DNA from: Clostridiaceae bacterium
GTDB lineage: Bacteria; Bacillota_A; Clostridia; Clostridiales; Clostridiaceae
Length of the DNA: 58,798 bases
Direction: 5' to 3'
Assembly (NCBI GenBank): GCA_029256485.1
Contig: JAQSXU010000011.1
Location: 1 to 58,798, forward strand
Below the pieces are notes generated by a model. That model searched no databases. It was not told where the DNA came from and saw nothing but the letters and a program-made list of their open reading frames with translations. Position 1 is the stretch's first letter; each line of letters begins with the position of its first letter. The position numbers and the translations under genes were made by a program. This document shows positions 1 through 8,881 of the stretch, one piece after another.

Positions 1-220
1 TTATCATTTATAGGTGATAGATTTTAGCTGTATATATTGGTTGACAAACTATAGTTTTCCAAAATTCATTTTTGTACTACTTAAGAGTTAAGGCACTAGT
101 TATAAATTCAAAATCTAATATTATAATTATGTGTGCTTTCAATATTATATTCATGGCCAATTTGTAAATGAATAATGTATTTGATAGTTTATACAGGGTA
201 ATTATATATTTTAAAAGATG

Positions 221-229
221 TGGTATAAT
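221..229 (+). promoter_or_regulatory. Extended -10 promoter element
   Basis: TGG followed by TATAAT forms an extended -10 element about 30 bases before the start codon of the first gene. No good -35 box is visible 17 bases upstream. The first 220 bases of the window hold no other feature I can support. Confidence 0.4.
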
Positions 230-259
230 TTAAGCACATATACAAAGGGGGAGTACTCA

Positions 260-820
260 ATGCAAAATTTATACTGTGAAATTTGCGGTATGGAAATAAA
301 CTTAAATAACTATGATTTTAACAAGAATGCTTTGCTTCAAAATAATTCTCAACATATTGTTTTATCTTGTCCATTTTGCGGTGTATCAAATAAATATTTA
401 AAAGTTCATGGATTTAATATGGTTAAAGCATTAAATAGCGATGATACAGCAAGTAATATATTAGATAAAGCAGTGAAATTAGAAATATTTAATGGTGATT
501 TTTATAAAAAAGCTTCTATATTAGCTAAAGACCAGAAAATCAAGTCACTATTTGAACAATTATCAAGAATTGAATATATGCATTCCCGCATACATATGAA
601 ACTTGGCGGATTTAAAATAACTCCAGTTTTAAAGGAAATGAATTATGAAAAGTATAATTCAGATGCATTACTTATGGAAATGGCTAGTAAAAGGGAGCTT
701 CATGCTGTTGAATTTTATAGCAGGTATATTAACAAAATCAACGATGTGAATATACAATATGTGTTTAATGCCTTATTAAATGTAGAGAAGGAGCATATAA
801 TTTTGACTAGAGAAAGCTAA
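260..820 (+). CDS. Ferritin-like (rubrerythrin-type) protein with N-terminal zinc ribbon
   Basis: The 186-residue product opens with two Cys pairs (CEIC near residue 6 and CPFC near residue 38), which look like a small zinc ribbon. A helical domain follows with repeated acidic and His residues in E-x2-H style (EYMHSRIH, ELHAVEFY, EKEH), as expected for a rubrerythrin-like diiron or ferritin-like four-helix bundle. I chose ATG 260 rather than the upstream in-frame ATG at 218 because AGGGGGAG sits directly before it, whereas the 218 codon overlaps the promoter. Ferritin-like proteins in anaerobes usually handle iron or peroxide. That role is inferred from the fold only, because not every canonical iron ligand can be confirmed by eye. 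Confidence 0.55.
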   Translation: MQNLYCEICGMEINLNNYDFNKNALLQNNSQHIVLSCPFCGVSNKYLKVHGFNMVKALNSDDTASNILDKAVKLEIFNGDFYKKASILAKDQKIKSLFEQLSRIEYMHSRIHMKLGGFKITPVLKEMNYEKYNSDALLMEMASKRELHAVEFYSRYINKINDVNIQYVFNALLNVEKEHIILTRES

Positions 821-896
821 AGGAAACAATTTTCCTCATAAAAAACAAAAAATAATTATATATTTAATTATATGATAAATTTATTTTGGAGGGAAA

Positions 897-2195
897 ATGA
901 AAAGGATAGTTAAATATATCATTATATCTTTATTTATAGTGATATTGACTTTAGTAGTTAAAATAAATTTCATAACTAATAATAATGATCTCATTGTACA
1001 TGATAAAAATATACACTGGAATGTAGTTCAAAAGGGGTTAAGGGATGCTGCTGATTTTACAGAAGATGATAAAGGCAACCTGTATATTGCTTATAATAAT
1101 AGAATCGATATTATTTCAAATAACGGGATCAGTTATACTCTTATTAAAGTCGATAATGTCAACATTTCAAGTATTGAATATTATAAAAATAAATTGTATT
1201 ATTGTGGTAATACTAGATTATACTGTTATGATTTAAATAAGAAAAATAACTCTGAAATATTAGGTTCAATACCTAATTATGGTGATTATAATAAAAGTAT
1301 AATAAAAATTTATAATGATTATTTATTTCTTTCTATAGGAAGTGTAACCAATTCTGGTGTTGTTGGAGAAGATAACAAATGGTTAAGCAACTACTCTTTT
1401 TATTATGACCTAAGCCCTAAGGAAATAGTGCTTAAAGGAATCAATTTTAATAATAATAAAACAGGTGCTTTTGTTCCATATAATTCAAAAAGCGTTCAAG
1501 GCCAAGTTATTCCCTCACATTTTCCTGGAAACAGTTCTCTTGTATCATATAATTTAAAAAATGGTGAAGCAGAAACTTACGCATGGGGTATAAGAGATTT
1601 TCAAGGTCTTGATATTGACAGCAGCGGTAAAATTTATTCTATAGTAACAGGAATGGAAAATAGGGGGCTTAGACCTGTTATTGGTGATAATGACTATATT
1701 TATGAAATAAAAAAGGATGTTTGGTATGGATTCCCAGATTTTAGCGGAGGAGATCCTATAACCAGTCCAAAATTTAAGGATAAAAATGGGAAAAGTCTTT
1801 CATTTATATTAGCTATTCACCCTAGTAATAATCCTCCAGCTCCAATATACCAAAATGATGGTATTTCTTCTCTTAAAGAACTTTGTATTGACAAATTTAA
1901 TGTCTTAGGTGACAAAGATGCAAAATATTTTTATGACAAAAATGAAAACAAAATAATTTCATTAAATAAGCTTGGAACAACCATAGGAAAAATTAATTTA
2001 AAAAGTTCTCAATTGGTAAATATGAAATTCATGAAAGATAAAATGATAATTTTATGTTCCAATGGAGTAATGTATAAGCTTACAAAGGAAAATCATATTT
2101 TTTTATACAATAATATTAATATTTTAACTTTTATACTTATAATATCAATTTTGGGGATACTATTAGTTGTAATTCCAATAAAGAAAAAAAAATAG
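897..2195 (+). CDS. Membrane-anchored beta-propeller protein, glucose/sorbosone dehydrogenase-like
   Basis: The protein has 432 residues. Residues about 5-25 are a hydrophobic N-terminal segment (signal anchor), and residues about 405-427 form a second membrane span followed by a short Lys-rich tail, so the bulk should lie outside the cell. The middle consists of repeated beta-blade-like segments. Around residues 225-275 the pattern WGIRDFQGLDID, then GLRPVIGDNDYIYEI, then YGFPDFSGGDP resembles the PQQ-dependent sugar dehydrogenase (GSDH) propeller family. Those enzymes oxidise sugars, but many clostridial relatives lack proof of PQQ use, so no activity is assigned. GGAGGGAAA precedes ATG 897. 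The downstream phospholipase-like gene follows after 15 bases and is probably co-transcribed. Confidence 0.6.
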   Translation: MKRIVKYIIISLFIVILTLVVKINFITNNNDLIVHDKNIHWNVVQKGLRDAADFTEDDKGNLYIAYNNRIDIISNNGISYTLIKVDNVNISSIEYYKNKLYYCGNTRLYCYDLNKKNNSEILGSIPNYGDYNKSIIKIYNDYLFLSIGSVTNSGVVGEDNKWLSNYSFYYDLSPKEIVLKGINFNNNKTGAFVPYNSKSVQGQVIPSHFPGNSSLVSYNLKNGEAETYAWGIRDFQGLDIDSSGKIYSIVTGMENRGLRPVIGDNDYIYEIKKDVWYGFPDFSGGDPITSPKFKDKNGKSLSFILAIHPSNNPPAPIYQNDGISSLKELCIDKFNVLGDKDAKYFYDKNENKIISLNKLGTTIGKINLKSSQLVNMKFMKDKMIILCSNGVMYKLTKENHIFLYNNINILTFILIISILGILLVVIPIKKKK

Positions 2196-2210
2196 TTAGA
2201 GGAGACACAG

Positions 2211-2918
2211 ATGAGAATGGGAATTGAGAATACTTATGGAAAGGCACTGAAAGGTATCATGTTTGCTGTTAATCCATTAAAGAAGAAAATTTTAAAAACT
2301 TATTGTACTGTTCATAAATTTATAATTATCCAGGCTATAGAAATACTGAAGAACGATGGATATAAAGAAGAATATGAATTTTATAAAAAGCATATAAATT
2401 CTTTAAATGATGGAGTTACCTGGGCAGATCAGGATTTTAAAAGTTCAAATCATTTTTATCATTTTAGCCTAGGGAAAGGGCTCTATGGATTTTCAGATGC
2501 AATGACTGAATGTAAAAAGTACTATAATAAGTCTGTAAACTTTTTAAAGGCAGGGGATATTAATAAAGGTTTATTTTATCTAGGTGCAGCCTGCCATTTA
2601 ATTCAAGATGTTACTGTTCCGCAACACGTTAATAATAAATTATTAAAAAGTCATAGAAAATTTGAATTGTGGATAATAAGCAGACTTTTAACTGATTACT
2701 CATTTATTACTGAAAGAGGCGCATTACGATATGCTAGCATAGAAGATTACATAAAAAATAATGCACTTATGGCAAACAATGTTTACCATAAATATAGCTC
2801 TATTTTAAATTTAAATGAAAGATATAGCAAAATGGCCACAGTGATTCTCAAAGAGGCTCAAATTACTACCAGTGGGTTTTTAATAGACTTCTATGAGAAA
2901 AATAAAGAACTATTATAA
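2211..2918 (+). CDS. Zinc-dependent phospholipase C-like protein
   Basis: The 235-residue protein resembles the N-terminal zinc domain of bacterial phospholipase C and alpha-toxin. Candidate metal ligands are in the family order: H35, D73 (WADQD), H81/H84 (NHFYHF), H129 and D133 in CHLIQDVTVPQH, H139, H148 and E152 (HRKFE). The 129/133/139 and 148/152 spacings match those of clostridial phospholipases. It has neither a signal peptide nor the C-terminal C2-like membrane-binding domain of secreted toxins, so it may be cytoplasmic and not a classical toxin. AGAGGAG precedes ATG 2211. It follows the propeller gene closely and ends just before a terminator. The substrate is unknown. Confidence 0.7.
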   Translation: MRMGIENTYGKALKGIMFAVNPLKKKILKTYCTVHKFIIIQAIEILKNDGYKEEYEFYKKHINSLNDGVTWADQDFKSSNHFYHFSLGKGLYGFSDAMTECKKYYNKSVNFLKAGDINKGLFYLGAACHLIQDVTVPQHVNNKLLKSHRKFELWIISRLLTDYSFITERGALRYASIEDYIKNNALMANNVYHKYSSILNLNERYSKMATVILKEAQITTSGFLIDFYEKNKELL

Positions 2919-2932
2919 CTAAATATAATGTT

Positions 2933-2968
2933 AAATCCATCCATTTTTGGAGGGATTTATTTTTTTTT
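2933..2968 (+). terminator. Intrinsic terminator after the phospholipase-like gene
   Basis: AAATCCATCC and GGAGGGATTT form a hairpin with one mismatch, followed by a long T run. Confidence 0.75.
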
Positions 2969-3045
2969 ATAGAATACAGTAATTATATTTAATTATTAAA
3001 AATTAGTGATTTACTAAATGAATTTATGTAAAAAGAGGTGTTATT

Positions 3046-3615
3046 ATGGTAAAACAGTTTCTCCCTTGGGGAAATCATGATATATTTATTAATTTTGAAA
3101 AAGAGATTTTTAAAGGGAATATCCTGGATATCGGACTTGATAATTATGGTATAATATATAATATTATTAAAAACTATGATGATAAAATCAATGTAGACTA
3201 TATAAATGGTCAACAGAATAAAAATAATATAGAAGAAAATTTTTATGATAGCTGCATATTATTTTTTGCAATTAATGGAATTACTTTTAATAATAGAAAA
3301 AAACATATCCTAAATGAAATTTCAAAATATTTAAAAAATGGTGGAAATCTTTATATTTGGGATATAAACAAAGGTTTTGGGAAACTATTTAAAGGCACTC
3401 TAAAGATTGCCATGCCAAAAGGTGAGATTAAAAAACTTAAATTAAATAATTATAATTTACTTTCAAATAATTCATATGAAAATATAGTTCAATTATTAAA
3501 AAATAAGTTTAATATTATAGATTGTCAAAGTTCAAATGAAATTTATTATATAAAAGCAGAAAAAATAAACACACGAAAGGAAGAAAATAATGAAAGTACT
3601 ATTAGTGGCAATTAA
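3046..3615 (+). CDS. Class I SAM methyltransferase-like protein
   Basis: The product has 189 residues. A glycine-rich motif I-like stretch (NILDIGLDNYG, residues about 25-35), a central hydrophobic strand (DSCILFFAIN) and the post-II motif YLKNGGNLYIWDIN (residues about 98-111) outline a class I methyltransferase Rossmann fold. Motif I is degenerate (GLDNYG where GxGxG is usual) and the protein is short, so SAM binding is not certain. The C-terminal tail is charged and overlaps the start of the next gene by 26 bases, which argues for translational coupling to the radical SAM protein. AAAGAGGTG lies before ATG 3046. Confidence 0.5.
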   Translation: MVKQFLPWGNHDIFINFEKEIFKGNILDIGLDNYGIIYNIIKNYDDKINVDYINGQQNKNNIEENFYDSCILFFAINGITFNNRKKHILNEISKYLKNGGNLYIWDINKGFGKLFKGTLKIAMPKGEIKKLKLNNYNLLSNNSYENIVQLLKNKFNIIDCQSSNEIYYIKAEKINTRKEENNESTISGN

Positions 3616-5284
3616 CTCGAAATTTATACATAGTAACTTAGCTGTTAGATATTTAAAAAAGTATACTGAGGAATTACAATACCAATGCAGAATAAATGAG
3701 TTTACCATAAACGATAGAAGAGAAAAAATACTGCAGCATATTATAGAACAGAGTCCAGATATTGTGGCTTTTTCTTGTTATATTTGGAATAAGGAGTATG
3801 TTTTATCACTTTCTAATCTGATTAAGCTTATAGATAGTAATATTAAGATATTGTATGGTGGACCAGAAGTATCATATCACTGTGAAAAATTCTTAAAAGA
3901 AAGCTCGGCAGATTTTCTTATAGAAGGCGAAGGTGAAGAAACGTACTTTGAATTTATTAGCAGTTTAATTTCATTTAATAATTCAAACAGTACAGATTTA
4001 CTAAATAATTTAATGAACATAAAAGGCTTATATACTAAGCATCAAGATGAGATTTTTTATGGGGGCAAAAGAGGGCTGATGGAAATTAATCAAATAGAAT
4101 TTCCATATGATTCAATAGAAGATCTTAATAATAAAATTGTTTATTATGAGGCCTCTAGGGGATGTCCATTTAATTGTATTTACTGCTTATCCTCAACAGT
4201 TCATGGAGTTAGATTTTTATCCATAGAAAGAGTTAAAAAGGATCTAATGTTTTTAATAAATAAAAAAGTGTCGTTGATTAAATTTGTAGACAGAACATTT
4301 AATTGTAATCATGAGTTTGCATATGAAATATGGAAATTTTTAATTAATGTGAAAACTGACACATGTTTTCACTTTGAAATATCTGCGGACTTATTTACTA
4401 ATGATGAAATTGAATTATTATCATTAGCTCCAAAGGGTAGATTTCAATTTGAAGTTGGAGTTCAAACCACAAATGATAATATTTTAAAAAATATAAATAG
4501 ATATGTAAAGTTTGCTCAGATAAAAGAAAAAGTAGTTGAACTGGAAAACCTCAAAAACATTAAACAGCATTTAGATCTGATTGCAGGTTTGCCCGGAGAA
4601 GACTTAGAGTCATTTAGAGTTTCATTTAATGATGTTTACAGCATATCTCCCGAGGAAATTCAATTAGGATTCTTAAAGGTGCTAAAAGGATCCTTAATGG
4701 AAGATGATGCATCAAAATGGGGAATAGTATATTCACCATATCCGCCATATGAAATATTAAAGAGTAATGATTTAAGTTATTCAGAGTTAATAATGTTAAA
4801 AAAGGTAGAAGCAATGGTTGACAAATATTATAACAGTGGCAAATTCAAAAATATACTAAAATATTTCAGTTCCAAATATGATAAACCCTTTGACTTTTAC
4901 TTTGCGTTATCTGTTTTTTTTAATGATAAGGGATATTTTGATAGAAATATAACTTCCAGTGATTACTATAAAATTTTTATAGAATTTAATGAAAAAATAT
5001 TTAAGGATAATACCTTATATGTAGGTGAATTGGTAAAGTTTGATTTTTTATTGTATAACAAGAAAAAATGGATGCCAGAATATTTCAGTGAAAACCTTAG
5101 CAAAAAACAAGAGAAAGAAGTTATAAAAGAAATTGAAAAACAAGGTTTGGTATTAGAAAAGACAGATTTTATAGAAAAATTTTTTGTAGATATAAATTAC
5201 TTCATTGAAACTGGAAAACTTCAGGTAAAAGACAGTTATTTTATTTTTAGAAACAACGGTGAATTTGTTGAATTAAAATTATAA
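3590..5284 (+). CDS. B12-binding-domain radical SAM protein (DUF4080-type)
   Basis: The 564-residue protein has an N-terminal cobalamin-binding-type Rossmann domain (residues 1 to about 135; MKVLLVAINSKFIHSNLAVRYL, then ILYGGPEVS). A radical SAM core follows, with the 4Fe-4S motif CPFNCIYC (C-x3-C-x2-C) near residue 193. The C-terminal part of about 200 residues matches the arrangement called DUF4080 in clostridial proteins. The classical B12 DxHxxG motif is not evident, as is common in this class, so B12 may be bound base-off without His ligation or not at all. Enzymes of this architecture methylate or otherwise modify unreactive carbons, and the substrate here is unknown. It overlaps the preceding methyltransferase-like gene. 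Promoter repeats for the ATPase operon follow directly. Confidence 0.8.
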   Translation: MKVLLVAINSKFIHSNLAVRYLKKYTEELQYQCRINEFTINDRREKILQHIIEQSPDIVAFSCYIWNKEYVLSLSNLIKLIDSNIKILYGGPEVSYHCEKFLKESSADFLIEGEGEETYFEFISSLISFNNSNSTDLLNNLMNIKGLYTKHQDEIFYGGKRGLMEINQIEFPYDSIEDLNNKIVYYEASRGCPFNCIYCLSSTVHGVRFLSIERVKKDLMFLINKKVSLIKFVDRTFNCNHEFAYEIWKFLINVKTDTCFHFEISADLFTNDEIELLSLAPKGRFQFEVGVQTTNDNILKNINRYVKFAQIKEKVVELENLKNIKQHLDLIAGLPGEDLESFRVSFNDVYSISPEEIQLGFLKVLKGSLMEDDASKWGIVYSPYPPYEILKSNDLSYSELIMLKKVEAMVDKYYNSGKFKNILKYFSSKYDKPFDFYFALSVFFNDKGYFDRNITSSDYYKIFIEFNEKIFKDNTLYVGELVKFDFLLYNKKKWMPEYFSENLSKKQEKEVIKEIEKQGLVLEKTDFIEKFFVDINYFIETGKLQVKDSYFIFRNNGEFVELKL

Positions 5285-5285
5285 T

Positions 5286-5330
5286 ATAATTTTGAAATTT
5301 ATAATTTTGAAATTTATAATTTTGAAATCA
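5286..5330. repeat. Three tandem 15-bp AT-rich repeats upstream of the ATPase promoter
   Basis: The unit ATAATTTTGAAATTT occurs three times head to tail; the third copy differs in its last three bases. The array abuts the -35 box of the predicted ATPase promoter, and a fourth TTGAAA serves as that -35. Confidence 0.85.
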
Positions 5331-5331
5331 A

Positions 5332-5361
5332 TTGAAATTTATATATTAATTGTAGTATAAT
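5332..5361 (+). promoter_or_regulatory. Predicted sigma-A promoter of the V/A-ATPase operon
   Basis: TTGAAA (5332-5337), an 18-base spacer and TATAAT (5356-5361). This places the start of transcription near 5368, about 60 bases ahead of the first ATPase gene. Confidence 0.6.
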
Positions 5362-5397
5362 GGTTAATATGGTATTATATACCGTATTAACCATTAT
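5357..5397. promoter_or_regulatory. Long dyad overlapping the ATPase promoter -10 and start site
   Basis: Arms of 19 bases (5357-5375 and 5379-5397) are complementary apart from one G-T wobble, around a 3-base centre. The dyad covers the -10 box and the predicted transcription start. It could be an operator or the 5' hairpin of the mRNA. It lacks a T run, so it is not a convincing terminator. Confidence 0.6.
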
Positions 5398-5428
5398 ATA
5401 TTACACTTTAACTTAAGGGGGTGATATT

Positions 5429-5755
5429 TTGGCACTAGAAGCTATTGAGGAAATAAAAAAAGCTGAGATACAAGGAGAAGAAATAATTTCTAAAGCAAAA
5501 GCAAAAAGTAGAGAATTAATTAAATCTACTTCCATGGAAATGGAAATAGAATATAAAAAAGTTATTGAGTCTGCTCAAAATGAATATAATATGATTTTGC
5601 AGGAAGCAGAAAAAAGCGTAGACATAAGGTCAATACCAATATTAAATGATGGCAAGGAAAAAGTTAGTGAAATAACAAATATCCCTCAGGAAAGATTTAA
5701 TACAGCTGTAAATATAGTGATTGAAAGGATAGTGAATAAGAATGGCAATAGTTAA
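5429..5755 (+). CDS. ntpF: V/A-type ATPase peripheral stalk subunit (F/H/G-type)
   Basis: A 108-residue, highly charged, Ala/Glu/Lys-rich protein predicted to be one long helix (MALEAIEEIKKAEIQGEEIISKAKAKSRELI). This is typical of the stalk subunit that pairs with subunit E to form the peripheral stator. It is first in the operon, as in Enterococcus ntpFIKECGABD. Translation starts at TTG 5429 behind AAGGGGGTGA; the upstream GTG at 5421 runs into a stop at once. The end overlaps the next gene by 14 bases. The symbol follows enterococcal usage; archaeal-style names (ahaH/atpH) would do as well. Confidence 0.75.
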   Translation: MALEAIEEIKKAEIQGEEIISKAKAKSRELIKSTSMEMEIEYKKVIESAQNEYNMILQEAEKSVDIRSIPILNDGKEKVSEITNIPQERFNTAVNIVIERIVNKNGNS

Positions 5756-7709
5756 AATGAAAAAGTTTAATTTATTTACCTTTGAATCACTAAAAGAAGC
5801 ATTACTTGAAGAACTGCAAAAATTTGAGGGTGTTCAATTTACTAACATTCAGTTGCAAAAAGAAAATAATTACCACTACTTAAAAGCTGATAGTGAAGAT
5901 AAATCTATATCAGAATTTGAAGATGAAAAAGCTAAAGTTAAATTTTCAATAGACTTCATAAGTTTACATTTAAAAAAAGATAAAGGTTTAAAAGCCCTGA
6001 CAAAAGAAAAGCAAAGCTGCAAAATTCATGATTTAGGAAAGATAGTGGAAAGCTCAAATTGGCAAAATACTTATAATCGCCTTAAATCTTTAGAAGACCA
6101 AATAAATAACATTAAGAATGAAATTACCTCAATAAATGGAGAACTTAATAATTTATCACCATGGAAAAATTTTAATGCTTCTTTCCATGACTTAAAAGCA
6201 ATAAAGACATGTAAATATTTATTCGGAGTTATAGCAAAAAATTCATATGATGAATTTAAAAACACACTATCCAATAACTATGACAGACTATATATTGAAG
6301 AATTATATGAAAACAAAGATGGATTTAACTTATTTATTATTTTTCATAATAGTATATCTATTCAATTGGAAAATGAGTTAAAAAATTTTGGATTCAGCAT
6401 AGTCAATCTTAAATACCATGAAAATATTGGAGAGTTAATCAATAATTATAATAATAAGCTTAAAGAACTAGAGCTAGAAAAAGAAAATTTGGAGTTAGAA
6501 ATTAAGAAATTTGCATCTTCTGTTGAAAAACTTAAGTATATTTATGATTATTATGATTTTCAATTGAATAAATTCACCATTTGTAATAACTTTTTAAAAA
6601 CAGAAAAAGTTATTGCCATGGAAGGCTGGATCCCCGAATTAAATATGGATAAATTCCAGGATATTTTAAATAGATTATTGGACAAATCGTATTATGTTGA
6701 ATTTAGTGATGCAAAAGAAGATGATAATGTACCAATACTATTGAAAAATAACAAATTTGTAGAACCATTTGAATTAATAACTGCCATGTATAGTTTACCA
6801 TCATATACAGAGGTTGACCCCACACCAATACTTGCACCATTTTTCTTTATTTTTTTTGGAATGATGCTGTCGGATTTTGGATATGGTTTGGTAATATTTA
6901 TTGCTTCCCTATTAGCTTTAAAACTTTTGCCTCTAGAAAAAGTCGCCAAAAAATTTATGAGATTATTTTTTAGTATAAGTATATCAACTATGTTTTGGGG
7001 TATAATTTATGGAAGCTATTTTGGAGATGCACCTACACTATTTTCTCCTAAAGGCATAACTCCTTTATGGATAGACCCATCTTTACAGCCAATGTCTGTT
7101 TTATTAATAGCCGGAATAATGGGCATTATTCATATCTACACAGGACTTGGTATTAAAGCCTATATATTAATTAAGTCTAATCATGTTTTAGATGCATTAT
7201 TTGATACAGGCTTTTGGTATTTCACCATAACAGGCGCAATTCTTATTTTATCAGGTACAGCAATTGGCATAAGTATTCTGGCATCTATTGGTAAGTATTT
7301 GGCTATTATAGGTGCTGTAGGTTTAGTTGCAACTCAAGGAAGATCTAATAAAAGTATTGTTGGAAAAATTGCAGGTGGATTATTTGGATTATATGGAATT
7401 ACTGGTTATATGGGTGATATTCTATCATACTCCAGATTACTAGCATTAGGCCTAGCTACTGGATTAATTGGATCATCCTTTAACCTTATGATTAAGCTAT
7501 TAGGAAATGGTATTGCTGCATGGGTAATTGGAATAATAATATTTTTGTGCGGGCATATTTTTAATTTAGCAATAAACGCACTGGGAGCTTATGTCCATGC
7601 ATGCAGATTACAGTACTTAGAGTTCTTTGGAAAATTTTACAGTGGCGGGGGAATAGCCTTCTCTCCATATAAAAGCAACAATAAATACATTAACATTATA
7701 AAAGAATAA
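5742..7709 (+). CDS. ntpI: V/A-type ATPase subunit I (a subunit)
   Basis: The 655-residue protein has the two-part build of V-type a/I subunits. A cytoplasmic N-terminal half of about 330 residues contains coiled coils (around residues 95-130 and 230-265). A membrane half follows with about seven to eight hydrophobic spans, beginning at the conserved EVDPTPILAPFFFIFFGMMLSDFGYG. The segment GYMGDILSYSRLLALGLATGLIG carries the essential Arg that faces the c-ring carboxylate. It forms the ion half-channels and anchors the stator. ATG 5742 lies inside the end of the upstream gene (translational coupling), and the N-terminus MAIVKMKKFNLFTFES is typical of the family. Confidence 0.95.
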   Translation: MAIVKMKKFNLFTFESLKEALLEELQKFEGVQFTNIQLQKENNYHYLKADSEDKSISEFEDEKAKVKFSIDFISLHLKKDKGLKALTKEKQSCKIHDLGKIVESSNWQNTYNRLKSLEDQINNIKNEITSINGELNNLSPWKNFNASFHDLKAIKTCKYLFGVIAKNSYDEFKNTLSNNYDRLYIEELYENKDGFNLFIIFHNSISIQLENELKNFGFSIVNLKYHENIGELINNYNNKLKELELEKENLELEIKKFASSVEKLKYIYDYYDFQLNKFTICNNFLKTEKVIAMEGWIPELNMDKFQDILNRLLDKSYYVEFSDAKEDDNVPILLKNNKFVEPFELITAMYSLPSYTEVDPTPILAPFFFIFFGMMLSDFGYGLVIFIASLLALKLLPLEKVAKKFMRLFFSISISTMFWGIIYGSYFGDAPTLFSPKGITPLWIDPSLQPMSVLLIAGIMGIIHIYTGLGIKAYILIKSNHVLDALFDTGFWYFTITGAILILSGTAIGISILASIGKYLAIIGAVGLVATQGRSNKSIVGKIAGGLFGLYGITGYMGDILSYSRLLALGLATGLIGSSFNLMIKLLGNGIAAWVIGIIIFLCGHIFNLAINALGAYVHACRLQYLEFFGKFYSGGGIAFSPYKSNNKYINIIKE

Positions 7710-7722
7710 GGAGGATTTTATT

Positions 7723-8229
7723 ATGACATATAAAACATTTTTAGAATTTTTAAATCAAAATGGAGGACTGTTATTTGCACTATTAGGTGCGGCGCTAGCT
7801 ACGGCTCTTCCTGGAATTGGTTCTGCCAGAGGTGTTGGAATAGTTGGTGAAGCAGCTTCCGGATTAATAACAGAAGACCCTGATAAATTTGGCCAAACTC
7901 TTATACTCCAAGTTATACCAGGTACTCAGGGATTTTATGGATTTGTTACTACATTAATTATTTTAAATAAAATAGGATCCTTAGGAGGCACTGCAAAAGA
8001 TATTCCATTTTCCACGGGATTTTTTATATTTTTAGCCTCATTGCCAGTAGCATTGGTAGGATGGAAATCAGCTATTTCCCAGGGTAAAACAGCCGCAGCA
8101 GGAATATCTATATTAGCAAAAAGACCGGAGCACATGTTCAAAGCAGTTCTTTTTGCTGCAATGGTAGAAACATATGCAGTTATAGCTCTTGTTACATCAA
8201 TAATAATGGTGGTTGGAATAAAGCTGTAA
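7723..8229 (+). CDS. ntpK: V/A-type ATPase membrane rotor subunit K (c), Na+-type
   Basis: The 168-residue protein has four membrane helices from a duplicated hairpin, like Enterococcus hirae NtpK (about 156 residues). Ion-site residues known from NtpK are recognisable: T68 and Q69 in the IPGTQG motif, Q120 in ISQGK and the single carboxylate E149 in AAMVETY. The first hairpin has no matching Glu, which gives one ion site per four helices. This Gln/Thr-rich set points to Na+ coupling. AAGGAGGATTTT precedes ATG 7723. Confidence 0.95.
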   Translation: MTYKTFLEFLNQNGGLLFALLGAALATALPGIGSARGVGIVGEAASGLITEDPDKFGQTLILQVIPGTQGFYGFVTTLIILNKIGSLGGTAKDIPFSTGFFIFLASLPVALVGWKSAISQGKTAAAGISILAKRPEHMFKAVLFAAMVETYAVIALVTSIIMVVGIKL

Positions 8230-8265
8230 TTTATATTTTTAATAAATGTAAGGGAGGATTCTTCC

Positions 8266-8865
8266 GTGTCTAATTTAAATAATTTAACCTCAAAAATTAT
8301 AGAAGATGCAGAAAATATGGCAAATGAAATTATTTCAGAAAGTAAAAATGAAGAAACAAAGATTATTGAAACCTGGAAAGAAAGAGGAGAAATAGAAAAA
8401 AATAAAATATTACAGCAGGCACATATTGATGCTGTAAATAAAGAAGAACGAGCTATTTCCAACATAAAACTAAAAGTTAGAAATGATGTATTAGAAGCAA
8501 AGCAAGAATTAATTACTAAGGTATTCAGCACAGCATTAGAAAACTTATATCATATGACAGATAATGAATATAAAGAATTTGTAAAAAGTTATATATTGGG
8601 TTTGGATATCCAGGGGAATGAAGAAATATATGTTGAAAAGAAAAGACAGACAGTTGTTTCTGAAGACTTTATAAAAGGACTAAATAATTTATTGATAAAA
8701 AATAATAAAAAAGGTGAACTAAAAATAGGCTCAAATAATAGAAATATAGATGGCGGCTTTATTCTTATGAAAAATGGTGTTGAAATAAATTGCACTTACA
8801 AATCTCTGCTTGAGTACTATAATGATGAACTTGAAGGTAAGATAGTAGAAGCTTTATTTCATTAA
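8266..8865 (+). CDS. ntpE: V/A-type ATPase subunit E
   Basis: The 199-residue protein has a long charged N-terminal helix (SNLNNLTSKIIEDAENMANEIISES) and a globular C-terminal domain ending in the pattern DGGFILMKNGVEINCTYKSLLEYYNDELEGKI, the hallmark of subunit E. It forms the peripheral stalk with the first gene product and contacts the A3B3 head. The start is GTG 8266 after GGGAGGATT. Position between K and C is the usual operon order. Confidence 0.9.
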   Translation: MSNLNNLTSKIIEDAENMANEIISESKNEETKIIETWKERGEIEKNKILQQAHIDAVNKEERAISNIKLKVRNDVLEAKQELITKVFSTALENLYHMTDNEYKEFVKSYILGLDIQGNEEIYVEKKRQTVVSEDFIKGLNNLLIKNNKKGELKIGSNNRNIDGGFILMKNGVEINCTYKSLLEYYNDELEGKIVEALFH

Positions 8866-8881
8866 GGAGGCATAGCTACAC

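Noticed and set aside
2211..2918. Secreted alpha-toxin-type virulence factor
   Set aside because: There is no signal peptide and no C2-like domain, so a toxin call is not supported.
5286..5330. CRISPR-like array
   Set aside because: The units are only 15 bases, directly adjacent with no spacers. It is a simple tandem repeat.
5357..5397. Terminator of the radical SAM gene
   Set aside because: The long dyad has no T run after it on the plus strand and overlaps a good -10 box, so an operator or leader hairpin is more likely.
7935..8531. Minus-strand ORF of 198 codons across subunits K and E
   Set aside because: It lies antisense to two clear ATPase genes; it has low-complexity Ser/Ile/Phe-rich sequence typical of shadows and no ribosome binding site.
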